A program made the position numbers and the translations under genes. From Strongylocentrotus purpuratus (Eukaryota; Echinodermata; Echinoidea; Camarodonta; Strongylocentrotidae), in contig NW_022145526.1 in the NCBI RefSeq assembly GCF_000002235.5, forward strand, positions 1,817,501 through 1,881,500: a DNA stretch of 64,000 bases, written 5' to 3'. The notes beneath the pieces are model-generated. The model saw nothing but the letters and a program-made list of their open reading frames with translations, was not told the origin of the DNA and made no database searches. Positions 24,801-37,500 of the stretch are shown one piece after another; positions within the stretch are counted from its first letter, which is position 1; each line of letters opens with the position of its first letter.

Positions 24801-27800
24801 GTGCCTCCTCCTCGCAACCTTTGCACGGAAGCTGCAAGGGCTCCGTACGATTTCCGTGCGAAAGCTGCGGAGACTGCACGGCTACTGCATTGAAATTGCA
24901 CGACTTCCGTATAATCTCCTAGCAGCCTCTGTTCGGATTTGCCCCGGCCTGCCTCCTAAGGCCAATACATAAAATGGCACGCTGCTCGTAGATAATGCAG
25001 CATAATTACCCTGGCTTTAGCAGTGCAGCTGTTACACGCGCTGCGTTTCAAGGAATCAATTCCTACCACGTCCCCATTTACTTCACCTGGGTGGAGTGTG
25101 GCAAGTCAAATGACTTACCCTGATGCCGTTCACATATGAAGGTTTTCTTGAAATTACACGGAATATCAAGCCATCCCATGTCTGAATCGGAAGATAGAGT
25201 GGCACAATTTTCATTCCCATCGTTGTTGGGTTCAGGGTCCCTCCATACTGAATACCTGTGTGTATAGAATGAAGGAGAATGCAAAACCAAAAGCATGCAG
25301 GAGTAAACAGATGGTTTTACGATAGAATGGTTTTAAACAAAACTTGTCTTAAGACACATTTATTCAAAATTGCTTTTTATAATTGACTTTAATACTCTTT
25401 TTGCATTGACGTATATTTCATATGTACTGTCATTTGTAGGATTATTTCCTTTTTTTGTTTGTTTAATATGTCATTATTTATCATTGTATTTTGTTTGTTA
25501 TAGCATTTAGAGACTCCTGTGGTAAGCGCTTTATAAGCACCGTTTTTACCAATATTATTTTTAGTACAAAATTGTGTGTCTTCTTTCTTATTTTTTGGTT
25601 GGGTATAGGGGCGGGGGTTGTATAGGCAGAAATTAAATCCGAATTCTGATGATTGGATTACAATGACCTATGTTATATAAGTGCACTGTCTTATAAATTT
25701 GCTTTAAAATGTTTACTTCCGAAAGTGGATTTTGAGCCGAACCATCCATAAGAAAATATCTCAATCAAAAAGTAAGCTTCCCGACATCACTTTTCAATCT
25801 AAATCGACAAAGAACCAATGAAGATTAATATATACGAAAAGCATTGTATGCACTACTGTTTCAACGATATTATTGGATTGCATATTAAAAAGTTGTATTT
25901 TTTATGCGGAATATTGTTTCTTTTAATATGAAAATATGTATTTACCAGTTAAAACACATCGTCCCTTGCATTACGACATGCAACATTCTTTTTGTTTTCG
26001 TTATTAACGACTGCAATAATCGGATTATCAAAACAAAAGTTAGTGAGTGTGATCACAAAAATTATCACGCATAATCTGCTTTTTAGACCAACAAATTACA
26101 TCAAATCCTTTTTTTTTCGAGTTACAATTGAAAATGTCGGCGATTTTTTTCTTAGTTTTTGTTTAATCTATTTTTTCAAGCTGCATAAAACGAAAGGAAT
26201 ATTTTTACAAATCATATAATTATAGAATAGTATAAGTAATTTAGAGTTTGGCAGTTTTTTCAAAGTAATAACGATTATGTATGCATTATAAAGTTATTGA
26301 ACCTACTGTAAAGGTGTTCCGTCGATCCATTTAAATGTGCCTTCATCAGTTTGGTCAGTCAAACCAAAAAATACAATGCTATTTAATCCCAAAATCCTGC
26401 CATGAAGAAAGGTCTGGTAAGAGGAAAACAGATATGTCAACTCCTAAATATCCGTTGTCTTTTTATGTTTTTCATATTTGCATGGCTGTAAAGCCATTTT
26501 CTTCGATTTCATAATGAAAATGGAATTTAAAAAATAAAGTCAACGAGTCAATAGCCTACTGTGAACCCAAAAGGCGGTAACTAAAGAATTAACCCTCTTC
26601 TGGGCTCAGAGGAATATATATACAAAGTAAAAATCTTTTGTTCATTAGATGCTGCTAAAATATACTATGACAGGACTGTTCATGCGTCATGGTCATGTCA
26701 ATAAAAACAATGATAATAAGTAATATTTTAAATACATAAATTAAACTATTCACAATAATATGTCACGATATAAACGTGAATGAAATTGCGGCGTCATCAG
26801 AGAATAATCTGTTTTGAAATAAATTGGGATGCTCCAAACCTAGGGATTGGGATGACGGTGTATACATTAATGTTTTATTATCTCCGCTATCAACTTAATA
26901 TTACGCTTTTTGATATTACATTCATAGTCATTCACGAGGAACCAGTTGGCCTATTACGTCACAAACGTCATTCAGTCGTGAAAAGATATTTATTCCCTGT
27001 ATCAATAGCTATGATACTTCCAAGCTGTGAAATAAAATACTAATAAAACAACAAAAAGTACATAGGTTTCATGATAACAACATTTTGGATATCATTAGCT
27101 AAAATAAAAGAATTATACTTGAACATACGTTGATATCGTGTGATTTGATGAGTGCTAAATCAGCTCCATGATACTGACAGTAGATCCGTGCAACTGAGTA
27201 GGACCGAGCCAGCCATGACGGAGAGATGAAATAATCTAGACCTCCAAATGATGCCTCACTGCTTCTATCATATACTGTAATAGAATATACTTTCTATTTG
27301 AGAGTGTATCGTGATGATAAAGATTGTGATATTCACGAAATTGCGTCGATTATTCTTTGCATAGTATAGGCATTCCTCTGATTCTACAAAGCCAACTGTG
27401 GGCGTAGCGGTCGACGGTACTTTTGAATGTTCGACTAAAAGGGGTCAGAAACAATTTTAATTGTTAAATGTGTATGCAAAGAGATAACGATTGCATTTGG
27501 TGTCATTTCTTTAAAATAACTTACATCTGAACTGTTTATTTCGTCGGTAAAGGAATACGAAAGAGTTAAAAAATAAGATTATCATTTTTTCGTGAATCGA
27601 ACAATAATATTGAACTGACATTTTTTTATAGTGAGAGAAAGCTACGAATGCAAAGTTATACAACATCCATACATCTAATGATGGTTTGATAACATTATTG
27701 TATTATTATGTTGTAATGATAACGGATTTCGGTTAAGGAATAGCGCAATATTCAAAATATCTGAAATTATTTCAAAATTTTGCTTGTACGAGACATATTC

Positions 27801-30800
27801 CAAAGAGAATAGCTCTGCGATCGATTTCTTACACTAAACGAATTGCAAACTCTAGCACTTTATCCTATAACAGGCGCGGATCCAGGGGGAACGGGCCTTG
27901 CCCCCCCCCCCCCCCGCAAAAAAAAAGAGAAAAGGAAAAGAAGGGAAAGGGAAGGGAAAGGGAAAAGGAAAGAGGAGAGAAAGGGAAAGAAAGAAGAGGA
28001 AGAAGAAAAGAAAAGGGTGAAGGAAATCGGGGGCCGTTGCCCCCCCCCCCACCCCTAAGCTTCCGGGCCCCCTGGATTCCACCTAGGGCCCTAAGGCGGG
28101 CCCTTAGATGCTCATCTGACGGTAATTTAATGCCAAAACCCCTGATTTTGGGGGGATCCGCCAGCTGGACCCCACGCCAAATAGTGTCCTGTCATTGTCA
28201 CAAAATGATGAGGTATCCACCCAAAAATATGCTCATCTGACCTTTATTAAACGCCTAAAATCCCAGAGCTTCCGGGGGCTCCACCGCCTCGACCCCACCA
28301 GGGGCCCTAAGGCGGGCTCCTGAATGCCTATCTGACCGGAATTTATTACCTTAAACCCCTGAGCTTCCGGGGTCGGACAAGGTATCTAAATGTGTTTATC
28401 TGACCGCAGGCGCGTAGCCAGGGAAGGGGGGGGGTGGGCGGTGGGGGCGGTCCCCCCAAAATCACCGGCCAAAAAAAAAAAAAAAAAAAGGAGAGAAAAA
28501 GAAGAGGAAGTAGGAAGAAAAAGGACCAGACAAAGAACATCTTTGAAATTCAGACAAGGATTCAGAGTAGAGAACGGAACAACGCATCGTCTTCTTCTTT
28601 CTCTAATAATTTAATGAAACGTCAAAGCTTACACGCTTCACGCAGGAGGGGGAGAGGGGGACTGAATTCAGAAGAGGATTAAGAGTCGAGAACTGTACTA
28701 CGAATCGTGTTGTTTCTCTAATGATTTAATAAAACGTAAAAGCTTCCGTGCGTCGCGCGGGAGGGGGGGAAACTAAATTCAGACGAAAATCATTTTCGAG
28801 AACGTTACGACGAATCGTCTTCTTTCTCTAATGATTTAATGAAACATCGAAGCTTCCGCGCTTTGCGCGGGAGGGGGGGAACTAAATATAGACAAGGATT
28901 ATGAGTCGAGAACGGTACAACGAATCGTCTTCTTTCTCTAATGATTTAATGAAACGTAGAAGCTTCCGCGCTTTGCGCGGAAGGAGAGGAAACTGAATTT
29001 AGACGAGGATTATAAATCATAACGGTACAACGAATCGTCTTCTTTTTCTTATGATTAAATGAAACGTAAAAGCATCCGCGCTTCGCGCGGGGGGGGGGAG
29101 GAAACTGAATTTAAACGAGGATTAAAAGTCATAACGGTACAACGAATCGTCTTCTTTCTGTAATGATTTAATGAAACGTAAAAGCTTCCGCGCTTCGCGC
29201 GGGAGGGGAGGAAACTGAATTTAGACGAGGATTATAAATCATAACGGTACAACGAATCGTCTTCTTTCTCTAATGATTTAATAAAACGTAAAAAATCTTC
29301 CGCGCTTCGCGCGGGAGGGGAGGAAACTGAATTTAGACGAGGATTAAAAATCATAACGGTACAACGAATCGTCTTCTTTCGCTAATATTTAATGAAACGT
29401 AAAAGATTCCGCGCTTCGCGCGGGAGGGAAAAAACTAAATTCAGACGTGAAATATTTTCGAGAGCGGTACAACGAATCGTCTTCTTTCTCTAATGATTTA
29501 ATAAAACGTAAAAAATCTTCCGCGCTTCGCGCGGGAGGGGAGGAAACTGAATTTAGACGAGGATTAAAAATCATAACGGTACAACGAATCGTCTTCTTTC
29601 GCTAATATTTAATGAAACGTAAAAGATTCCGCGCTTCGCGCGGGAGGGGCGAATTAAATTCAGACAAGTATTATTTTCGAGAGCGGTACAACGAATCGTC
29701 TTCTTTCTCTACTAATTTAATGAAACGTTAAAGCTTCCGCGCTTCGCGTGGGAGGGGAGGAAACTGAATTTAGACGAGGATTATAAATCATAACGGTACA
29801 ACGAATCGTCTTTTTCTCTAATGATTTAATGAAACGTAAAAGCTTCCGCGCTTCGTGCGGGAGGGGAGGAAACTGAATTTAGACGAGGATTAAAAGTCAT
29901 AACGGTACAACGAATCGTCTTCTTTCGCTAATGATTTAATGAAACGTAAAAGCTTCCGCGCTTTGCGCAGGAGGGTAAAAACTAAATTCAGACGAGGATT
30001 AAAAATCATAACGGTACAACGAATCGTCTTCTTTCGCGCGGGAGGGGGGAATTAAATTCAGAAAAGGATTATTTTCGAGAGCGGTACAACGAATCGTCTT
30101 CTTTCTCTACTAATTTAATGAAACCTCGAAGCTTTCGAGCGGGAGGGGGGGGGGGGACTGAATTTAGACAAGGATTAAGAGTCGAGAACGGTACAACGAA
30201 TCGTCTTCTTTCTCTAATGATTTAATGAAACGTCGCAGCTTCCGCGCTTTGCGGAGGAGGGAGGGGGGAAGCTCGCCCCTCCCTGCACCCACCCCCCCCC
30301 CCCCAAATTACGTCACTGCTGGTCACCATTACGTACCAATATTTGGCTCGCATAATTTCAAATTTGGGCCCCCCTAAGAAATCCTGGATCCGCACCTGTC
30401 CTACAATGCTACCCAGACCCTAACACTAACCCTAAGCTACAACCCAAATGCCGTATGAACCCAAGACAATACGTTTGTTGCAATATAGCCCGGAGCAACA
30501 ATCACCAGAAAACAATAAATGTTGGATCATCAATATTCATACCTCGTGTACGCTCACAGATGTACGGCAAAGAATGCCGTGAATCTTGGTCATACCATGA
30601 AGGGCTATCACGTAGACCAAGACAACCCCAGGAGTCAGGATTGTTTGGTTCCCTGCTATACAAATCATTATACCTTGGAGGAAAAACGCTTAATAAATTT
30701 AGTTCGCGTTATGATCGTCTTCATATGTATTATGATTAATAATAATAATACTAATATTTGGAGTAGTAATAGCAGCAGCAGCACTAGTATTATTGTGATT

Positions 30801-31547
30801 ATTAGTATAATCATCCTCATCATCATTATTATTATTATTAGTAGTAGTAGTATAATTAATATCATTATTATCATTTTAATATTATTGTTCCTGTAATATT
30901 GATATTGATCATGGAGGTTCGGAAATCCATCATTAAACTAATTTGAATTTAAATCTTTATTCACATTAACCTCAACCTTCCCTCCCCCTCAGATGTTACA
31001 GAGATAATGTGGGTATGTAGCATGCGAAGAAATAGAGCAGAAATCTGGTCATAACATCATTATCTTGTAATGTTGAGCCGAGCTTTTTATATTCTCTCTT
31101 CTTGGTATTCATCTGAGAAACAGGTATTAAAAAGTTTGCCACTATATTTTTAATGGAAACTGGATACATTTAAACGAAACGTGTTTGTAGGAGAATTGTA
31201 ACTACAGATTAACTGCAATGAATTCTTTTCTCTTGACTGATTTTCACTGAGCAAACATATGATGAACATACTGGAGTGGAGTATCATCCAGCCAGGTGAA
31301 AGTTCCGAAGCCGATCCTCCGAAGCCCGAAGAGGTAACACAAATATGGATCACTTGGATTAAATGGAGGTAGAAGCGCTTTGAGAAATGTCTGTAAAGCA
31401 AAAATGGAAAAGAAAAAAATCATAATAAATTCATGATTTATTCACAAGTTAAGTCAGAATCACAAACCTTAGCGTAAGCTAGCAATTTTCCATGTGTTTT
31501 TTGTTGGGGTCCCTCTATCCATCTCACTCTCTCTCTTACTTCTCTCC

Positions 31548-31580
<33 letters not shown>

Positions 31581-34500
31581 GTTATCTCGCTATCCAATGA
31601 TGATGTATAAACTATGCATGTCAACGGCAAATGTCTTTTTCTTAATATTGTAAAATTTGTATCTTGCATATTGCGACGTACCGTTTAAATTTATTTAAAT
31701 ATTTGTTTTATTCTTACATCTTTCATCCCTTGAAAGAGCAATCAAACATTGATAGCGAGCTAGTTGTAATAGAATGAGAAGGAAATCATGGCAGGTGTGC
31801 AGAGTGTCAAGCATATTATTCTAAATCTAATCAGGTCTAACCCTGCAGCATAGAAGTGAATGGGGAAAGAATTACAGATGATAGAAGTATTGCTCAAAAT
31901 TGGTAATGAATATTTTGTTACATGTGCTCAAAATATGACAAGTGGTATCCCAAAACATTCTGAAATAATGTTAGATGCCACTGAAATTATAAATACAGTA
32001 GGCAAATTTGAGCTACAGCAAGTCACGAGCGCAAAAATTGAAAACATGGGTGATGATAGGGCGACCAGAGATGATGGAATAAGTTGCCGTCTTTTAAAAA
32101 TATTGTATTCTAACCAGTCAGGTTTTCACCTTCTTCACTCTACTGCAACATCTCTAATGAAAGTTGTAAACCAGTGGGCTTTGAATTTAGATAACAATAA
32201 GTTTAATAACAGGTGTTGCTTTCATTTATTTGAGGAAAGCATTTGACACTGTTTATCACGATATTCTGGTACATAAATTGACAGCCATTGGATGTTCTGA
32301 TACTAGTATTCAGTGATTTGTATCATATCTGTCCAACCGTGACCAGATGGTTTGCTTTAAAGGGGTTACTTCGAGTTCCTCAAAAGTTATGATGGAAGTC
32401 CCACAAGGTTAAATTCTAGGGCCACTCCTTTTTCTATCTACATACAAAGTTTACCCAAATGTAGTCATGATGGTATTGTTGGTTGATATGTATGCTGACG
32501 ACACGACTCTAACAGTCAGCGGGAGTAATGTTACAGATTCTGAAGTAAAACAAAAGCTAACCAAAGGTATGGAAAATGTATTTTCTTAGTTCGTAAGTTC
32601 TAAATGGAGAAAAGGATCTTTCTGTCACACTAAACGGCAGTTGTAATTTGAAAAGAGTAAAAATGTCAAAATGTCTGGGTGTCATGATTGACGAGGAGTT
32701 ACGTTGGAAGGAACATATGTAAAAAGTTAATAAAACTGCTCAACAAACATAAGTGTAATTAAGCGAGCCAAAATGTATGTTCCAACAAGATCTCTGAAAC
32801 TCCTATATAATGACATCGTTTTTCCTCACTTTGATCATTGTTCCTCGATTTGGACTGAGCGTCTGAGTCATGATGTATAAATCAATGCATGACACCAACA
32901 TATTTAAAGAAAGATTTACGTCATGTCAGTTATTCTACATGATCACATCACAAGACATGCTGTAAGGGATGCAATGCGTGTCCCCAATTTTAGGACGGAC
33001 ATATATAAACTTAGTCCTCTAATTTCTGGAATTAGAGTATGGAACTAACTTGAGAGTTCTTTCAAGACGTCACCTACTATGAACAATTTTAAACACACTC
33101 TAAAAGCCCTGTTACCTACAGATGACGTGTAAGTGAACTTTTAGGGTTTTGTTTCGTGCGAAGCTAACCAATTTTTCCTATTTGCAAAATTGTTACATTC
33201 GGTTGACATGGTTATTGAACTGAATCCATTTTCCAGCTTTCTTGTAAACAACCAAAGTGTATTAATTAAAGAGCAATTGAACGTAGATATGTATATAACA
33301 ATGTTGGTATCCCGTGTGTTAAGCTATATCAGACTATACAAATTGTACGTTTTCAATCATTTTTTCTTTCTTAAAAATACGTGATTATCATCTAGTTTTT
33401 GTTTTATTTTCATTTATGTTATTTTCATGTTTAAATGCATTTTCTAATGAAATTGAAAAGCCATTCACATATTTCTTTTAATTCAGTCAATTCATGACTG
33501 AGGATCCAATTAATTTATATTATAACTGTCTATATGCGTTTATATTTATCTATTTAGTTTTTGCTGCTGTTATAATTTATTCTTACCAAACAGGGCCTCA
33601 TGGAAGACCATCAAATTGGTGATATATGACACCCTGTATAAATAACAGAAATAAATTAATACATAAATACATAATGTAAACAAATATTTCATTATACTTA
33701 CGTTGACTTCGGCTGTCTTGATGATAGCCAAATCACCGCCGTAACTCTGACATATTTCCCTTGCAGCACTCGACGTTGCGCGAGGTGAATACTTGATGAG
33801 ATACTGAGATTCACCGAGCTCTTGCCATCTACAGTCAACGTCTGTTTATATTACGTTCAATAAAACCATACGCTATGTTAAAAATAGATGAGATCTACTG
33901 AATTATTAAAAAGTGAAAGTGAGCACTTATTTTTTTCTTTCTATTTTGACCCCAAAATTTAGAAAATCGCGCTGGCCGATAATTTTTCTTAAACACCCCC
34001 CCCCCCCTTGAGCAAACATGAAAAGGTACATTTCTGGTCACAATTAATGTTACGTTTTTCCGTCTTCTTCTTTTCTTTTTTTGGCCGGGGGGGGGGGGGG
34101 AGGCCCGCTCGGCCACCCTCCCCCTGGGTCCCCGCCTGGATAGTTGTGAATATTAGTATTAATAGTTATCATTGTGTATAATTGGTTCCATTTACTTTTT
34201 TCATTTTCGGTTATATTATGATGGTTACATCTCTCTCTCTCTCTCTCTCTCTCCCTCTCCCTCTCTCTCTCTCTGTCTCTCTCTCTGCCCCTCTCTGTCT
34301 CTCTCCGTCTCTCTCTCTCTCTCTCTCTCGCTTCGTTATCCATTTTACTTTAAAATGATTTAAATTACACGCCGTAGATAAAAGCTGGGCCAAAAAATTG
34401 AAAACGAAATTAGATTGTAAACATTTTGTATCAAGAATAGTCTGCCAATATTGACCTTGAATATTGTACAACGTTATCTTACATGCTCCTTCAGAACTGG

Positions 34501-37500
34501 ACTAAACATCCTGAATATAAAATACGACTTGTATAACCTACCGACAGGTATTTGGCAGATATGTCGTCTTGATGATGTGCATGCTACTCGGTTCCATCTT
34601 CCATGTTTTGGGTCAGTGATGCTCAATCCACTCCTCATCAAAGCACAGTAAGGTGGATCCGTGTTGGTATATAGAGGATCATCCCAGTTGGTATACCTTG
34701 AAAGTGATTAATTCATATAAATCAAATAGGATTAACGATAAAACTTATATACATGCACATTATAATTTCCACAGAAACACTGAAGATATACAGCTCTTTG
34801 GGAAAAAAGTACATTGAATCATTTTGTAAATTAATATGAAGTGCCTATGACTAATATTGTAAGGGCATTGAAATGGTAGCTTTAGCATGTTACTCGGAGT
34901 TTTGTCATTCATGAATTGACTTTAGAGCGAATTTTAAACTGTAGATTATGGTAGCATGATAAATAATAATAATAACAGATTTGTTTCATGAAGAAAACCC
35001 AATTTCATTTTTTTTTTCGTTGGGATACAGAAAACCATTGGAACACAAACGTGATTTAGTGGCGTGACACCTCTTCAGTATTCTACATAAATTTAGGTTT
35101 CAACAATGATTGTCCAATTATTTGACATCAGCCATTTACATTTTTTGAGACGTGACAGTAATTTGTTTTTTTCAGGAAGAAAATTGAAGATTTTGCATGG
35201 CTCAGAAGAATCCTGGAATATGACGATTTGATCAAAATGTGATTCATAAGTAAAAGTTAAATGATTCATTAAGTTTTTTGACCCAGATTAGCATTTTATC
35301 ATAAAATGATTTAAATAAAGCTTTAGAGTTTCACAATAAATTTCTCACTAAACAACAAAGTAGGTCATTTTCAATTTCTTGTTAAAATTGATTAGGAGTG
35401 AAAGTGCTGCCCACTCCTCCTTTTCAAATGGTAAATGCACCTTTTCCGCACTCGTATACCTATAATTCAACATACTGACATATCTAATCAGGTAATGAAG
35501 AAATTAGTAAGGGGAGAAAAAAATTGAAAAAAGGAGTGGCATTATATCACGATGATAGCTGATACATACCCAGGGGCCGTTCCATCAATCCATCTGTATG
35601 CACCATCCTGGTCCATGTCTTCTAAGCCGATGAAATAGTGGCCTCCATCCCTATCTGTTAGTAATTTCCCGGCTATGAAATCCTGTTTATGATGTAAGTA
35701 CAACATTATACAATTTTTTCAAGGGGGGGGGGGGGTGTTTGTAAATTTGAAAATCGCGCAGGTCGAAATTTTGCTCAGGGGGGGGGGGGGGGGTAGTGAT
35801 CAATATTTTTTAATATTTTTTTGCCCCCGAAATTTGAAAATCGTACCAGACGATATTTTGCTCGAGGGGGGGGGGGGGGGCGTACGCGCCTGCCATCACC
35901 ATTAGTACTCAAAAGCTGACTACGATTATGCCCAGCGAGTTCTTCGGTTATAGCACTAAAATTGCTTGTAAGCTAAATTTTGCACTTGTTTTGGTCAAAC
36001 AATTGAGAGTAAAATTAAATATTCAAATGATAAAGACAAAATTTATTTGATGCTGTTTTCTTTTTTTTGTCTACCAAAGATTTTCAGGGAGGACATATAT
36101 TATTGTGTGTATCTTTTTGGGCAAATTCGCAGAAGAACATAAAACATCCCTTAATAATTATCTAACATTTTAATTTTTTGAGGAATAATCTATCCTCCGT
36201 CTTTCAATTTTTTTGTTTACTATTACCAGAACATTTTGTGCCATATGTCCGATATTGATTTAAATTAAGTTTTTAATTAATACCATCTTTTTAAATAGTT
36301 GAGTTATAATCGAATTCAAAGAAATTGAATCCATTCTATTTGATTTTGACAATTCTTAAACGCCTTAATTAACACACACCGAGTCTTATGTACTAAAGAT
36401 TCAACCTTTTCCGGTTTTCTCCTGGTTTATTTAATGTTGTCACATGTTACCAGTAAACAATGGTTCGTAGTAAATATAATACTTTGCACTATAACCCTAA
36501 GTAGAGTAAACTATACATTATAGATTTCTCCTTGTCACTATTCATCAACAAATAAAAAATAATTAGCTTTAAGGTTATTCCTCAATATTACTGAAAAGGA
36601 AAGAACAGGAGGAATCAGGAAAATTGAAATACAGTAATCATCTAAGTTACAACCCGGGGAGGGGAAAGCTACTCGCCTAACACGGTATACGGGGATGTGC
36701 CGCTCTACTGGGTTACTTTTTGCCAAAAGATCCCCAAACAGGGGGTTCGATTTTGTATTGCACAATCCTTAAAAGTGCTCCCACTTTTTAGAACTTGGCC
36801 TTACACATAGGTTACTACTTTTTTCTGGATAATATCTCACCTACAATCACCCTAATTTAAAGTGAAAATTCCAGATGCAAATTCCCACAAAAATATTTGA
36901 AATAATTTCGCTTTTCATCGAAAGTCCTCGCCGATGGTCGCAAAGAGTTATCAATATTATTAATTTGAGCTCCGCTACCTCCGGAGTATGGTTGTCGAAG
37001 GGGGTAGTGGTCTAGGGGTAGTTGTCCGGGGGATAGTTGTCCTATTGGGTAGTTGTCTGGAGGCAGTTGTCCGGGGGTAATTAAATTATAATTTCAATTT
37101 CAATTTATTCAACTATAACAAATACATATACAATAATCAATGAAAATATAAAAAATATGGGGTTAGGAGAACCTGAAGAAGTTTGAAAACAAAGTTGTGG
37201 TTGGGGCACCAACCATGACACATATATCGAAGAATTAACAAAAACAACATTAACGGGAAAAACAAATACAAAAAGATTATAAAGACCTATATGAGCATTA
37301 GACATTTACAGCAAAGCACCAGCAATGAACGCACACAGCACACGGCGTCAAGCGGCACTGCCTCCCTATATGCGTCCCTTGCTGCTGCTTTGCAGTATAA
37401 CAAAACATTACAAAAAAAGAACATGTGGAGCAAATTATTTTTTTATACTGCGAGAACAATTCATTCTTCAAGTGTTTTTTAAAAATTTATCAAGATTTTT

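Noticed and set aside
24620-24972. Overlapping open frames on both strands in the GC-rich island
   Set aside because: Open frames on both strands follow from GC-rich composition; no domain motif.
28560-30250. Regular ~110-bp repeats resembling a CRISPR array
   Set aside because: Units are repeated along their whole length with no unique spacers, and the context is eukaryotic.
34050-34471. Arg/Glu-rich and Ser/Leu-rich frames
   Set aside because: They translate a (CT)n simple repeat.
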